Shown: positions 27,657-37,300, counted from the stretch's first letter. The stretch is DNA of 64,000 bases from an uncultured Eubacteriales bacterium (GCA_900314355.1 OMUY01000088.1:1-64000); one strand, 5' to 3'. Program-made: numbers and translations. Notes: generated by a model not told the origin, from the sequence alone.

Positions 27657-28313
27657 ATGATTAATAAAGATGTAATTGAAAAATTGAAATTTGACGATAA
27701 AGGTCTTATTCCTGCGGTAGTACAGGATTTCTATACAAATGAAATTTTGACTGTCGCCTATATGAACAGGGAAAGCCTGCAGATAACTCTCGATGAGAAA
27801 AAAACATGCTTTTATTCAAGATCAAGACAGACTTTATGGAGAAAAGGCGAAACAAGCGGCAACTTTCAGCATGTCGTTTCTATTACTGCAGACTGCGACG
27901 ACGACGCGCTTGTCGTAAAGGTTATAAAAGACGGTCCCGCATGCCATACCGGCGCCGAAAGCTGTTTCTTTGACCTGCTTTACAAAGATGATGAAAAAAC
28001 AGATTTTTCAATCGACGCTCTTTATGACCTAATCAAAGGAAGAAAAACCAATCCCAAGGAAGGTTCTTATACGTCTTACCTTTTTAACAAAGGGCTTGAC
28101 AAGATAATGAAAAAAGTCGGAGAAGAATGTACCGAGGTTATCATAGGAGCAGGAAAACATTCAAAAGAAGAAACTATTTTTGAAATTTCCGACCTTTCGT
28201 ATCATCTTCTTGTTTTAATGGTTGAAATGGATATCAGACCTGACGACATCAGAAAAGAACTTGCTTCAAGGCACGTAATTGATCACAAAGTAAAGCAGGA
28301 AACTATGAAATAA
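27657..28313 (+). CDS. hisI: HisIE, bifunctional PRA-CH / PRA-PH
   Basis: Fusion carrying steps 2 and 3 of histidine synthesis, 218 aa. Residues 1-110 form the phosphoribosyl-AMP cyclohydrolase domain ([36 protein letters not shown] and the zinc-site CHTGAESCF). Residues from about 115 form the phosphoribosyl-ATP pyrophosphatase domain ([20 protein letters not shown]). It is the last gene of the his operon and is followed by a terminator. A CGGAG site precedes the ATG. Confidence 0.96.
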   Translation: MINKDVIEKLKFDDKGLIPAVVQDFYTNEILTVAYMNRESLQITLDEKKTCFYSRSRQTLWRKGETSGNFQHVVSITADCDDDALVVKVIKDGPACHTGAESCFFDLLYKDDEKTDFSIDALYDLIKGRKTNPKEGSYTSYLFNKGLDKIMKKVGEECTEVIIGAGKHSKEETIFEISDLSYHLLVLMVEMDIRPDDIRKELASRHVIDHKVKQETMK

Positions 28314-28340
28314 ACAAATCTTGCAGAACAAATAATAAAA

Positions 28341-28380
28341 AACAGCCGGCATGAATTAAAATCACGCCGGTAAATTTTTT
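28341..28380. terminator. Terminator between hisIE and ung
   Basis: CCGGC and TGA pair with TCA and GCCGG around an A/T loop, with one mismatch between the blocks. TTTTTT follows on the plus strand, and A-rich bases before the stem suit the convergent ung gene on the minus strand. Confidence 0.75.
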
Positions 28381-28398
28381 ATTATTATAAAATGGGTT

Positions 28399-29061
28399 TC
28401 ATTCTCCGAGATACCAATTAACCGGATCGTCTTTCAAAAACTTATTGGTTCTTGAAAAGGGACGAGAGCCAAAAAAACCATGATACGCCGACAGCGGACT
28501 CGGGTGGGCAGATTCTATTACAAAATGATTCGGATTTGTTATCAGAGCTTTTTTATTCCTCGCAAAGCGTCCCCATAAAATGAAAACTATAGGTTTTTCA
28601 CGTTCATTTAAAAGATATATAACTCTGTCGGTAAAATTTTCCCATCCTATGTCTTTGTGCGACGCGGCTATACCGCCTCTGACAGTTAGAATTGAATTTA
28701 AAAGCAGGACGCCGTTTTTTGCCCATGGAGTTAAGTCGCCGGACGAAGGAATTGGGTAGCCCAAATCATCGTGATACTCCTTGAAAATATTTTTCAGAGA
28801 CGGCGGAAGATCGATTCCGTCGCAGACGGAAAAGGAAAGCCCGTTGGCCTGTCCGGGCTCGTGATACGGATCCTGACCTAAGATAACAGCTTTTACCGCG
28901 TTGTAATCGGTGATTTTCAGAGCATTGAATATGTCGTACATATCAGGGTAGACGGGGTAGTTGGCATATTCTTTTTTCAAAAAATTATGAATTTTTTTGT
29001 AATACTCTTTTTGAAATTCATCTTTAAGCAGGTCATCCCATGTATTTCCGATTGAAACCAT
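28399..29061 (-). CDS. ung: Uracil-DNA glycosylase, family 1
   Basis: Excises uracil from DNA in base excision repair. The 220-aa protein has the water-activating motif [18 protein letters not shown] (D64), [12 protein letters not shown] and the [18 protein letters not shown] loop (H186), all typical of family 1. It is the last gene of the nfnA-nfnB-ung run, 9 bases after nfnB; its ribosome site is weak, so it may depend on coupling. Confidence 0.96.
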   Translation of the reverse strand: MVSIGNTWDDLLKDEFQKEYYKKIHNFLKKEYANYPVYPDMYDIFNALKITDYNAVKAVILGQDPYHEPGQANGLSFSVCDGIDLPPSLKNIFKEYHDDLGYPIPSSGDLTPWAKNGVLLLNSILTVRGGIAASHKDIGWENFTDRVIYLLNEREKPIVFILWGRFARNKKALITNPNHFVIESAHPSPLSAYHGFFGSRPFSRTNKFLKDDPVNWYLGE

Positions 29062-29070
29062 AATTAAATC

Positions 29071-30450
29071 TTATTTTGACATTATATATTTGTCGATATT
29101 TTCCGCAGCTTTTTTGCCTGCTCCCATAGCAAGTATTACGGTCGCCGCTCCTGTCACGGCGTCTCCTCCGGCGAAAACACCGTCAATGGTTGTTTCCTCA
29201 TCCTCGTTTACTACAATACAGCCTTTTTTATTTGTTTCAAGACCTTTTGTGGTATTTTTGAGAAGAGGATTCGGAGTTGTTCCGAGGGCTGTAATGACAG
29301 AGTCACATTCTATGTCAAACTCGCTTCCTTCAATCGGTTCGGGTCTTGCCCTGCCGGACGCGTCGGGTTCGCCGAGTTTCATTTTAATACACGTGACAGA
29401 TCGCACTCCGCCGTTTTCGTCAGGATTTATTTTGACGGGATTTGAAAGGAAATTGAATTTTATTCCTTCTTCCATAGCGTGTATAACTTCCTCTCGTCTT
29501 GCAGGAAGTTCTTTTTCTGTTCTTCTGTATACTACCGTTACTTCAGCGCCGAGCCTGAGCGCGCACCTCGCGGCGTCCATGGCGACGTTTCCTCCGCCTA
29601 CAACTATTGTCTTTTTTACGGGCAGAATAGGAGTCGGGCTGTCAGGCTTGTAAGCTTTCATAAGGTTTATTCTTGTCAAAAATTCATTAGCAAAATATAC
29701 GCCCTTTAAATTTTCTCCGGGAATGTTCATAAGTCTCGGAAGTCCGGCGCCGGAACCGATGAATACAGCCTCATATTTTTCAAGAAGCTCGTCGATTGTC
29801 AATGTTTTTCCGATTATGACATTTGTCATAAATTTTACGCCAAGTGCTTTCAGACCGTCAATTTCTTTATTTACAACAGATTTGGGAAGTCTGAACTCAG
29901 GTATGCCGTATTGAAGAACTCCGCCGGCAGTGTGAAGAGCCTCAAAAACGGTTACGTCATATCCGATTTTAGCAAGCTGGCCTGCGCAAGTAAGTCCCGA
30001 AGGGCCGGAACCTATTACGGCTGCACAATGTCCGTTTTTCTTCGGAGCGGAAATTTTTTCTGACGAATTGGAGTTGAAATAATCAGATACAAATCTTTCA
30101 AGCCTGCCAATCGATACGGGTTCGCCCTTTATTCCTCTTACGCAGTGCATTTCACACTGCTTTTCCTGAGGGCAAACTCTTCCGCATACTGCCGGAAGAC
30201 TTGATGATTTGGATATGATATTATAAGATGCGATATAATCTTTTTCTTTTATTTTCTGTATAAATTCGGGAATTTGAATGTTTACGGGACAGCCCGATAC
30301 GCAAGGAGAGTTTTTGCAATGAAGACATCTGTCAGCTTCGTTCAATGCTTCTTTTTCGGTATATCCGACAGCGACTTCCTTGAAAGTTTCCGTTCTATCT
30401 TTTCCCGAGAGCAAAGTCATCGGAGTCTTTTCTTTTTGCATATTCGGCAT
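29071..30450 (-). CDS. nfnB: NfnB / GltA-like NADPH flavoprotein subunit
   Basis: A 459-aa protein of the glutamate-synthase small-subunit family. The N terminus has Cys clusters for two [4Fe-4S] centres (CLHCKNSPCVSGCP; CGRVCPQEKQCEMHC). FAD and NAD(P) dinucleotide motifs follow (IGSGPSGL; VGGGNVAMDAARCALRLG), and a C-terminal VFAGGDAVTGAATV binds FAD. Next to NfnA, this is best read as the large subunit of the electron-bifurcating NADH-dependent ferredoxin:NADP+ oxidoreductase. The older names glutamate synthase (GltA) and sulfide dehydrogenase are alternatives. An AAAAAGGAGG site sits in the nfnA end, one base from abutting. Confidence 0.88.
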   Translation of the reverse strand: MPNMQKEKTPMTLLSGKDRTETFKEVAVGYTEKEALNEADRCLHCKNSPCVSGCPVNIQIPEFIQKIKEKDYIASYNIISKSSSLPAVCGRVCPQEKQCEMHCVRGIKGEPVSIGRLERFVSDYFNSNSSEKISAPKKNGHCAAVIGSGPSGLTCAGQLAKIGYDVTVFEALHTAGGVLQYGIPEFRLPKSVVNKEIDGLKALGVKFMTNVIIGKTLTIDELLEKYEAVFIGSGAGLPRLMNIPGENLKGVYFANEFLTRINLMKAYKPDSPTPILPVKKTIVVGGGNVAMDAARCALRLGAEVTVVYRRTEKELPARREEVIHAMEEGIKFNFLSNPVKINPDENGGVRSVTCIKMKLGEPDASGRARPEPIEGSEFDIECDSVITALGTTPNPLLKNTTKGLETNKKGCIVVNEDEETTIDGVFAGGDAVTGAATVILAMGAGKKAAENIDKYIMSK

Positions 30451-30451
30451 T

Positions 30452-31294
30452 TTATTTTACCTCCTTTTTAAACAGATTGCAAGTCTCTTCGTATTTGTGT
30501 CTTTCAATATCTTTATAGACTGCTCCTCTTTTCATCGCTTCATCGAAATCTATTCCGAATGCGTCAAAGTCAGGTCCGTCAATGCAGGCGAATTTTGTTT
30601 CTCCGTTCACAGTCAGTCTGCAACCGCCGCACATACCTGTTCCGTCCACCATTATCGGATTCATGGAAACTACGGTTTTTATTTTATATGGTTTTGTGGT
30701 GAGAGTTACAAATTTCATCATAACAAGCGGTCCGATTGCTATTACTTCGTCAAAATTTGCGCCGTCTTCAATCATCTGTTTCAAAGGTGCAGTAACTACG
30801 CCTTTTTCGCCGTCCGAACCGTCGTCTGTCATAAGAATAAATTTATCGGAAATAGCTTCAAATTCTTTTTGCAAAATAATAAGATCTTTATTTCTGAATC
30901 CCACTATTGACGTGACGTCCGCGCCAAGATTATGAAATTTTTTAGCGACAGGGTATGCGATTGCGCATCCTACTCCTCCGCCTACTACGCAGACTTTTTT
31001 GACGCCGTCGGTTTCGGTGGCATTTCCAAGCGGTCCGGAAAAATCATGAAGACTATCGCCGACGTTAAGCTTGTTTAATTCAAATGTAGTCGCTCCGACT
31101 ATTTGAAAAATAATTGTGACAGTTCCTGTTTCTATGTTTGAGTCCGCTATTGTTAAAGGTATTCTTTCTCCGTTTTCATCTACTCTCAATATAATAAACT
31201 GTCCCGGCTGAGCCTTGTGCGCGACAAGAGGAGCATTGATTTCCATAAGAGTCACAGTAGGATTCAGTTCCTCTTTTCTCAAAATTTCATACAT
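30452..31294 (-). CDS. nfnA: NfnA, ferredoxin:NADP+ oxidoreductase small subunit
   Basis: FNR-like subunit of 280 aa. It shows the FAD-binding barrel (ENGERIPLTIAD), the NAD-binding loop VGGGVGCAIAYPVAKKFHNLG, and a C-terminal [2Fe-2S] site in GMCGGCRLTVNGETKFACIDGP. Sequence and pairing match NfnA/SudB of clostridia. PyrK, which shares this fold, is excluded because a clear pyrK lies in the pyr operon. The ATG has CGGAGGAAAA before it. A hairpin lies upstream at 31329-31359. Confidence 0.9.
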   Translation of the reverse strand: MYEILRKEELNPTVTLMEINAPLVAHKAQPGQFIILRVDENGERIPLTIADSNIETGTVTIIFQIVGATTFELNKLNVGDSLHDFSGPLGNATETDGVKKVCVVGGGVGCAIAYPVAKKFHNLGADVTSIVGFRNKDLIILQKEFEAISDKFILMTDDGSDGEKGVVTAPLKQMIEDGANFDEVIAIGPLVMMKFVTLTTKPYKIKTVVSMNPIMVDGTGMCGGCRLTVNGETKFACIDGPDFDAFGIDFDEAMKRGAVYKDIERHKYEETCNLFKKEVK

Positions 31295-31328
31295 GATTTT
31301 TCCTCCGTATTTTAGGTTTTTATTATAA

Positions 31329-31359
31329 ACTATCGGACATGTTTAACATGACCGATAGT
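31329..31359. terminator. Hairpin between the rubredoxin gene and nfnA
   Basis: ACTATCGG and CATG pair with CATG and CCGATAGT around a 5-nt loop with a single A/A mismatch. On the minus strand the following bases are T/A-rich without a long U run, so it is a weak terminator or an mRNA-processing or attenuation hairpin. Confidence 0.55.
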
Positions 31360-31374
31360 GCTGATATTGTTGAA

Positions 31375-31983
31375 TTAATCCGTTATCTTTTCAAAATCCG
31401 AAGCTCCGTGCTTGCAGATAGGGCAGATAAAATCTTCGGGAAGTTCTTCTCCTTCATAGACATATCCGCAAATCCTGCATCTGTATCCCTTGACTTTCTT
31501 CTTTTCGGGCTTTGGCTTTATATTTGATTGATAATAATCATAAGTACATGTTTTGTTGTCTGAAAGAACTTCTCCGTCTGTTACGTCAGCGAGGAACATC
31601 GTATGGGTTCCGAGATCTACCGTTTCAAAAACTTTGCCGGAAATGAATGCGTTTGTATTTTCGCAAATATAAAGCAAACCGTTTTCTGATTTTTTGTATG
31701 AGTCGAAATCGGCAAATTTGTCTTTATCTTTTCCTGACGCAAAACCGAAATGTTTAAACAAATCGAAACTCGCTGTCTCGTCTATGACCGAAATATTAAA
31801 TTTTCCGTCTTTGACTATCATATCGTGAGTGTAATTGAGCTTGTTTAAACAGATTGATATTCTGTTGGGCTGACTTGTAACCTGAATAGCCGTGTTGATA
31901 ATACAGCCGTTGTCTTTTCCGTTGCTGTTGGCGGTCAATACGTAAAGACCGTATCCGATTTTAAACATAGATTTTGGATCCAT
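31375..31983 (-). CDS. Flavin reductase-rubredoxin fusion (Hrb-like)
   Basis: A 202-aa protein with an FMN-binding flavin-reductase-like domain (residues 1-150, starting FKIGYGLYVLTANSNGKDNG) and a C-terminal rubredoxin whose iron ligands are C169, C172, C187 and C190 (YRCRICGYVYEG and FICPICKHG). This is the layout of clostridial high-molecular-weight rubredoxin, which passes electrons from NAD(P)H to rubredoxin-dependent oxidoreductases in oxygen or NO detoxification. The partner oxidoreductase is not in the window. GGAGGAAATT lies before the ATG. Confidence 0.9.
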   Translation of the reverse strand: MDPKSMFKIGYGLYVLTANSNGKDNGCIINTAIQVTSQPNRISICLNKLNYTHDMIVKDGKFNISVIDETASFDLFKHFGFASGKDKDKFADFDSYKKSENGLLYICENTNAFISGKVFETVDLGTHTMFLADVTDGEVLSDNKTCTYDYYQSNIKPKPEKKKVKGYRCRICGYVYEGEELPEDFICPICKHGASDFEKITD

Positions 31984-32057
31984 AATTTCCTCCGAAAAAT
32001 TTTATTTTTTTTAATATTAATACTTTATAATAAATCTAATTTAAAAAAAGATTAAAA

Positions 32058-33350
32058 TTAAATAATATTAACAGCCGCTCCTCCTAATTTCATGGATTTA
32101 TCGGCGGCGAAAATTACCCTGTGTCCGCTTAAAGAGTCTTCAAGACTTGTGCAAGACGAAGATACTTCTTCACCTCGTATATATTTTACAAAGTCGGAAA
32201 CAAGCAGAACGTCACCGCCTCCGTGATTTTTAAATGCGGACGCGACATCGGATAAATCAAAGTTTTCTTCGAGATGATCGCTTTCTTTTGTCGGATCTAT
32301 AACGGATAATTTTATCCGCTGATTTTCAAACTCGCCTTCAATCTGACCTTTAGTCCCTATAATTCTGATAATCCTTTTTGAATATGCCGTATTTGTATTC
32401 AAAGTATGAATACCTAAAGCGCCGGTTGAAAAATTCACAATAAGGCTCTGATGATCCACTACATTATTATCGCATTTAAAAGCACATCTTCCGTAGGGAC
32501 TTTTATATTTTAAATAATTCAGTTTTTCTTCCTGAGGCGCATCCATCATGTCCTGCCAAACATACCAGTCCCATTTAAACGGTATTTCAAGGTAGATTAT
32601 TTCGCACGACAGAGGGCATGTTTTGTTTAGAGGACAGTCTACCATACATCTTTCGCCGGAATTTTCGGGTGCGTTATTTCTGTTATAATATATATTTGAA
32701 CCATAGCTTGATACAGATAAAGGTTTGACGTCAACGCCTGTCATCCATGTCATCAAGTCTATGTCATGGCAGCATTTTGCAAGAAGCATTGAAGTTCCGC
32801 ATTCGTCGGAATTTCTCCATTTTCCTCTTACATATGATGTAACATAATGATGATACGATACGTCTTCTATAGTATTTATGCTTATTATACTTCCTATTTT
32901 TCCGGATGATATTATATCGTGAATTTTTTTATAGAATACAGAGTATCGCAGAACATGACATATCATGACTTTGTTTCTGTATTTTTTGACAGTATTTTCA
33001 AGAAGCTCAAGTTCTGTTTCGCTGCATGCAAAAGGCTTTTCGAGCAGCATATCATATCCTTTTTTCAATAACGGCACAGACGTCGGAACATGATATTTGT
33101 CCATCGTGCCGTTGATTACCGCATCGGCAAGTCTATCATGTTCGGCGAGTTCTTCCGCGGAACCGAAGCACATATTATCCGGTATGTTGAATTTTTCTTT
33201 GCATATATTTCTCGCAATTTCGTCAGGCTCGGCTACGCCGACAATTTTAAGCTCATCGGGGTGTTTTAATGAATATCCGCCGTATATCATAGATCTGTGA
33301 CCTGCGCCGACAATAATCGCTGTAACGGGTTTTTTACTTTCCTTTTCCAT
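32058..33350 (-). CDS. Gfo/Idh/MocA-family oxidoreductase
   Basis: An NAD(P)-dependent sugar or inositol dehydrogenase-like protein, 430 aa. The N-terminal Rossmann fold shows IIVGAGHRS, and the family EKP motif is in MLLEKPFACS near 105-114. The catalytic domain holds AKCCHDIDLMTWMTG. A Cys cluster (CMVDCPLNKTCPLSC) resembles the metal-binding insert of one Gfo/Idh subgroup. The substrate is not assignable. It follows the YbaK gene by 42 bases, partly made of a 19-bp tandem duplication, and an AGGAAGAG site precedes the ATG. Confidence 0.85.
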   Translation of the reverse strand: MEKESKKPVTAIIVGAGHRSMIYGGYSLKHPDELKIVGVAEPDEIARNICKEKFNIPDNMCFGSAEELAEHDRLADAVINGTMDKYHVPTSVPLLKKGYDMLLEKPFACSETELELLENTVKKYRNKVMICHVLRYSVFYKKIHDIISSGKIGSIISINTIEDVSYHHYVTSYVRGKWRNSDECGTSMLLAKCCHDIDLMTWMTGVDVKPLSVSSYGSNIYYNRNNAPENSGERCMVDCPLNKTCPLSCEIIYLEIPFKWDWYVWQDMMDAPQEEKLNYLKYKSPYGRCAFKCDNNVVDHQSLIVNFSTGALGIHTLNTNTAYSKRIIRIIGTKGQIEGEFENQRIKLSVIDPTKESDHLEENFDLSDVASAFKNHGGGDVLLVSDFVKYIRGEEVSSSCTSLEDSLSGHRVIFAADKSMKLGGAAVNII

Positions 33351-33365
33351 AGAATAATTTCTCTT

Positions 33366-33403
33366 CCTAAAAACTATAAATCAACCTAAAAACTATAAAT
33401 CAA
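33366..33403. repeat. Perfect 19-bp tandem duplication
   Basis: Two adjacent identical 19-bp copies (33366-33384 and 33385-33403), each beginning CCTAAAAACT. The second copy includes the stop codon and last codons of the minus-strand YbaK gene, so the duplication placed a second copy of the gene's 3' end in the spacer. It looks like a recent slippage event. Confidence 0.9.
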
Positions 33404-33935
33404 CAGTTGTATAATATCTGCCTATTCCTTTTAGAAATGTTTCAAAAATATCACTCGATTTAATTTTCAGTGTGGCCGTGTTTTTCCCGGGATGGCAACC
33501 GATGTATTCCTGCTTTAGCAAATCGGAATCTATCAAAATATTTACGTTTTTATCTTTATCAAAAATCAATTCAAGAATGCTTACCGATCCCGGAGTTACA
33601 TTGAGATATCTTTTCAAATACTCGGCGGGCGCGAACGAAAGCCTTGATGACCCTATCTCTTTTGAAAGAACTTTCGTTAAAAATTTTTTGTCTCCCGGCA
33701 TTAACAATAAATAGAATTTTGTTTTTTGCTGATTGCATAGAACAAGATTTTTGCAAATCTCGCAGCCGAGTACATTTTCAACTTGTTTGCAGTCCTCTAT
33801 TGTATCAGCCGCATCATGGGAAGATCTGAAATATTCAATTGATAGCGAATCCAATTTGTCATAAATCGCTTCCTCGACTGGTGACATTTTCATGTCAGGT
33901 CTTCCTTTGTAAAGTACGCTGTCAACATTAATCAT
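33393..33935 (-). CDS. YbaK/ProX-type aminoacyl-tRNA deacylase
   Basis: A 180-aa trans-editing protein of the YbaK/ProX (INS-like) family, which removes wrongly attached amino acids such as Ala from tRNA-Pro. Seen are the conserved Lys in CEICKNLVLCNQQ, KKFLTKVLSKEIG and the family C-terminal motif GCHPGKNTATLKI. The exact tRNA and amino acid specificity (ProXp-ala or PrdX type) is inferred. A GGAG lies 10 nt before the ATG, and a promoter lies upstream. Confidence 0.87.
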   Translation of the reverse strand: MINVDSVLYKGRPDMKMSPVEEAIYDKLDSLSIEYFRSSHDAADTIEDCKQVENVLGCEICKNLVLCNQQKTKFYLLLMPGDKKFLTKVLSKEIGSSRLSFAPAEYLKRYLNVTPGSVSILELIFDKDKNVNILIDSDLLKQEYIGCHPGKNTATLKIKSSDIFETFLKGIGRYYTTVDL

Positions 33936-33972
33936 TATCGATTTCTCCAGAAAAAACGTTATTCAATGCTTA

Positions 33973-34001
33973 ATATTAACACAATCTTAGTGATGTTGCA
34001 A
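33973..34001 (-). promoter_or_regulatory. Promoter for the YbaK gene (and probably the Gfo/Idh gene)
   Basis: Minus strand: TTGCAA (34001-33996), a 17-bp spacer and TAATAT (33978-33973) with an extended TG. The remaining bases from here to the tRNA promoter at 34045 are A/T-rich and unremarkable. Confidence 0.55.
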
Positions 34002-34044
34002 TAATAAAAAAGACTAATATAAAAAAATAAATTAAAATTTTTCA

Positions 34045-34072
34045 TTGACAAAATTGCTTCTTGTGATATAAT
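34045..34072 (+). promoter_or_regulatory. Promoter of the tRNA-Asp/tRNA-Thr unit
   Basis: Consensus TTGACA (34045-34050), a 16-bp spacer and TATAAT (34067-34072). Transcription would begin about 30 nt before the tRNA-Asp 5' end. Confidence 0.8.
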
Positions 34073-34107
34073 TGCTGTGTTATAAATAAGTGTTTTGCTA
34101 TTTATTC

Positions 34108-34184
34108 GGCTCGGTAGTTCAGCTGGTTAGAACGCTAGCCTGTCACGCTAGAGGTCGTCGGTTCGATCCCGATCCGAGTCGCCA
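34108..34184 (+). tRNA. tRNA-Asp (GTC)
   Basis: 77 nt including an encoded CCA. The acceptor GGCTCGG pairs with CCGAGTC (one G-U), the anticodon loop CTGTCAC gives GTC, and the T arm has GTCGG-TTCGATC-CCGAT. The discriminator is G, as expected for Asp. Confidence 0.97.
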
Positions 34185-34230
34185 TTTTTTAAACATTGTT
34201 GCTTTAGACAGTAACTAAAATTTCGTTTTT

Positions 34231-34306
34231 GCTGCTGTGGCTCAGTCGGCAGAGCACGTCCTTGGTAAGGACGAGGTCACCGGTTCGAATCCGGTCAGCA
34301 GCTCCA
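34231..34306 (+). tRNA. tRNA-Thr (GGT)
   Basis: 76 nt including an encoded CCA. The acceptor GCTGCTG pairs with CAGCAGC, the anticodon stem is CGTCC/GGACG with loop TTGGTAA giving GGT, and the T arm is ACCGG-TTCGAAT-CCGGT. It shares a transcript with tRNA-Asp. Confidence 0.97.
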
Positions 34307-34311
34307 TTCAC

Positions 34312-34342
34312 AATCCCTCGTAAAATACGGGGGATTTATTTT
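34312..34342 (+). terminator. Terminator after tRNA-Thr
   Basis: AATCCCTCGTA pairs with TACGGGGGATT over 11 bp (one U-G) with a 3-nt loop, followed by TATTTTG. The T-rich end runs into the -35 of the uvrA promoter. Confidence 0.8.
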
Positions 34343-34369
34343 GACTTGAATCAGTGTTTAGTATATAAT
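34341..34369 (+). promoter_or_regulatory. Promoter for uvrA
   Basis: TTGACT (34341-34346), a 17-bp spacer and a perfect TATAAT (34364-34369). The predicted start near 34376 leaves only about 20 nt before the first in-frame ATG. No LexA-type box could be recognised. Confidence 0.7.
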
Positions 34370-34396
34370 ATTATTATAACAAGCTATATATTTATT

Positions 34397-37300
34397 ATGG
34401 GCAAAAAAATGGAAGATGAAAATAAAACAGAAAAAAAATATGAAAACGAAGGATATTCGGGTTCATATGTAAAAAGTGAGCCTTTAAAAGATATTGTAGT
34501 CAAAGGCGCAAGAGTGAATAATTTAAAAAATGTCAGCGTTACTATTCCAAGGGACAGGCTTGTTGTGTTTACAGGCCTTTCAGGTTCCGGAAAATCTTCT
34601 CTTGCGTTTGATACGATTTATGCGGAAGGTCAAAGAAGATATATTGAATCGCTTTCGTCATACGCGAGAATGTTTTTGGGTCAGATGGATAAGCCGGACG
34701 TAGATTCTATCGACGGGCTGTCGCCTGCAATATCGATAGATCAAAAGACGACGTCGAGAAATCCGAGATCAACAGTCGGAACCGTTACGGAAATTTACGA
34801 TTACTACAGGCTTCTTTTTGCGCGCATAGGTATTCCGCACTGTCCGATATGCGGCAGAGAGATCAAACAGCAGACAGTTGATGAAATAGTAGACGCTGTA
34901 ATGAACATGGGAGAGGCTGCGAAAATTCAAATTCTTTCCCCGATAGTGAAAGGAAGAAAAGGCCAGTATAAAAAAGAGCTTGAAAACATAAGGAAATCAG
35001 GATATGTCAGAATAAGAATAGACGGAAATATCTACGATACATCCGAAGATATTGAACTTGAAAAAAACAAGAAGCACAATATTGAAGTAATAGTTGACAG
35101 ACTCAAGATTAAAGAATCAATTAAATCGAGATTGGCTGAATCGATTGAACTCGCTTCTAAACTTTCTGGAGGCACGGTATTAATACTAAACGGAGATAAA
35201 GAAATTCTGTTTTCTCAAAATTATGCGTGCCCCGAACACGGAGCGGTAATTGACGAGCTTTCTCCGAGAATGTTTTCTTTTAATAACCCTTACGGAGCAT
35301 GTCCCAAATGTATGGGTCTGAGTTATTTTATGCGAGTAGATCCGGATCTTGTAATTCCGGATAAAAATCTTTCCATTATGCAGGGTGCCATCAAGGCTTC
35401 GGGATGGTCAAAGGCTGATTATTCGTCTATTGCAAAAATGTATTTTGATGCGATAAGCGAAAAATACGGCTTTACTCTTAATACTCCTGTTAAAGATATT
35501 CCCGAAGAGGGTTTAAAAGCCATATTATACGGCACAGGGGAAGAAAAACTTAAGCTTAAAAGAGGCGGACTGCTTGGAGGCGGAAATTACGAGGCTCCTT
35601 TCGAAGGCGTTGTAAATAATCTTGAAAGACGGTATAACGAAACCAATTCGGAATGGTCAAGGTATGAAATCGAGCAGGTAATGATTCAAAAAGAATGCCC
35701 CGAATGCAAAGGCTCAAGACTTAAAAAAGAAGTTCTTGCGGTGACTGTCGGCGGGGTAAATATATATGAACTCACGAAATTGCCTGTCAAAAAAGAGCTT
35801 GAATTTATAGAAAATCTGAAATTTTCAAAAAGAGAAGCGCTTATTGCCGATCAGATTGTCAGGGAAATAATTTCAAGGCTTAAATTTCTTCAGTCTGTCG
35901 GGCTTGAATATCTTACTTTGTCAAGAGCTGCCGCGACTTTATCGGGAGGAGAAAATCAGAGAATAAGACTTGCAACTCAAATCGGATCGTCTCTCGTCGG
36001 AGTGTTGTATATTCTTGACGAGCCAAGCATAGGTCTTCATCAGAGGGACAATGACAGGCTTATTGATACTCTTAAAACTTTACGGGATAAGGGAAATTCC
36101 CTTATTGTTGTAGAGCACGACGAAGACACTATCAGAGCGGCCGATTACATAGTTGACGTAGGCCCCGGAGCAGGAATCCACGGAGGAGAAATTGTTGCGA
36201 CTGGATCCGTTGAGAATATAGAAAACTGCGAGAAATCAATCACAGGGCAGTACCTTTCAGGTAAAAAGAAAATACCCGTCCCCGAAAACAGAAGAAAAGG
36301 AAACGGTCTTTTTCTCGAAATAATCGGAGCTGAGGAAAACAACCTGAAAAATATCGATGTTAAAATACCGCTCGGCGAATTTGTCTGCGTTACAGGAGTT
36401 TCGGGTTCCGGAAAATCTTCGCTTATAAATGAAATTTTATATAAATCGCTTGCATCAAAACTGAACGGCGCAAAAACTTTTCCCGGGAAACATAAGGAAA
36501 TTAAAAACACAGAATTTCTCGATAAAGTAATAAATATCGATCAATCACCGATAGGCAGAACTCCGAGATCGAATCCTGCGACTTATACGGGAGTTTTCAA
36601 AGATATAAGGGATCTTTTCGCGTCGACAGAAGACGCAAAAATTAAAGGCTATACATCGTCAAGGTTTTCATTTAACGCGTCAGGCGGCAGATGCGAGGCG
36701 TGCCAAGGCGGCGGAATAGTAAAAATCGACATGAGTTTTTTATCGGACGTCTATGTTCCGTGCGAGGTATGCGGAGGAAAGAGATACAACAGAGAAACTC
36801 TCGAGGTCAAATACAAAGGAAAAAATATTTATGACGTCCTTGAAATGACTGTTGAAGAGGGAATGATATTTTTTGAGAATATACCGAAAATCAGAAACAA
36901 ACTTAAGACTTTATTTGATGTAGGTCTCGGGTATATAAAAATCGGTCAAAGCGCGACTACTCTGTCGGGCGGCGAAGCTCAAAGGGTAAAGCTTGCAAAA
37001 GAATTGTCGAGAAAATCGACAGGAAAGACAATTTATATTCTCGACGAACCTACGACCGGTCTTCATACGGACGATGTAAAAAAACTTGTAAATGTAATTC
37101 AGAAGCTTGTTGATTCCGGAAATACGGCAGTAATAATCGAACACAATATGGATGTTATCAAATGCGCCGATTACATAATAGACCTTGGACCGGAAGGCGG
37201 AGATTTAGGCGGAAATATCGTTGCCGAAGGAACTCCGGAAGAAATATCAAACGTAAAAGAAAGTTATACAGGTCTGTATTTGAAAAAATATCTTAATTAA
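34397..37300 (+). CDS. uvrA: UvrA, excinuclease ABC subunit A
   Basis: Damage-recognition ATPase of nucleotide excision repair, 967 aa. It has two ABC modules: Walker A GLSGSGKS (60-67) and GVSGSGKS in the second half, signature [12 protein letters not shown] and [12 protein letters not shown], and Walker [12 protein letters not shown] and [11 protein letters not shown]. Zinc-finger Cys pairs are [16 protein letters not shown] and CEVCGGKR. The open frame runs back through tRNA-Thr to 34229, which cannot be coding. The ATG at 34397 gives a normal length; ATG 34409 is an alternative, and neither has a clear ribosome site. Confidence 0.96.
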   Translation: MGKKMEDENKTEKKYENEGYSGSYVKSEPLKDIVVKGARVNNLKNVSVTIPRDRLVVFTGLSGSGKSSLAFDTIYAEGQRRYIESLSSYARMFLGQMDKPDVDSIDGLSPAISIDQKTTSRNPRSTVGTVTEIYDYYRLLFARIGIPHCPICGREIKQQTVDEIVDAVMNMGEAAKIQILSPIVKGRKGQYKKELENIRKSGYVRIRIDGNIYDTSEDIELEKNKKHNIEVIVDRLKIKESIKSRLAESIELASKLSGGTVLILNGDKEILFSQNYACPEHGAVIDELSPRMFSFNNPYGACPKCMGLSYFMRVDPDLVIPDKNLSIMQGAIKASGWSKADYSSIAKMYFDAISEKYGFTLNTPVKDIPEEGLKAILYGTGEEKLKLKRGGLLGGGNYEAPFEGVVNNLERRYNETNSEWSRYEIEQVMIQKECPECKGSRLKKEVLAVTVGGVNIYELTKLPVKKELEFIENLKFSKREALIADQIVREIISRLKFLQSVGLEYLTLSRAAATLSGGENQRIRLATQIGSSLVGVLYILDEPSIGLHQRDNDRLIDTLKTLRDKGNSLIVVEHDEDTIRAADYIVDVGPGAGIHGGEIVATGSVENIENCEKSITGQYLSGKKKIPVPENRRKGNGLFLEIIGAEENNLKNIDVKIPLGEFVCVTGVSGSGKSSLINEILYKSLASKLNGAKTFPGKHKEIKNTEFLDKVINIDQSPIGRTPRSNPATYTGVFKDIRDLFASTEDAKIKGYTSSRFSFNASGGRCEACQGGGIVKIDMSFLSDVYVPCEVCGGKRYNRETLEVKYKGKNIYDVLEMTVEEGMIFFENIPKIRNKLKTLFDVGLGYIKIGQSATTLSGGEAQRVKLAKELSRKSTGKTIYILDEPTTGLHTDDVKKLVNVIQKLVDSGNTAVIIEHNMDVIKCADYIIDLGPEGGDLGGNIVAEGTPEEISNVKESYTGLYLKKYLN

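Noticed and set aside
29090..29653. 187-codon open frame antisense to nfnB
   Set aside because: A shadow of a clear flavoprotein gene; low-complexity Ser/Pro/Phe-rich translation.
30380..30910. 176-codon open frame antisense to nfnA
   Set aside because: A Phe/Cys/His-rich shadow of a well-supported gene on the other strand.
34229..34396. N-terminal extension of uvrA through tRNA-Thr
   Set aside because: It translates the tRNA gene, its terminator and the uvrA promoter; UvrA homology begins only after 34397.
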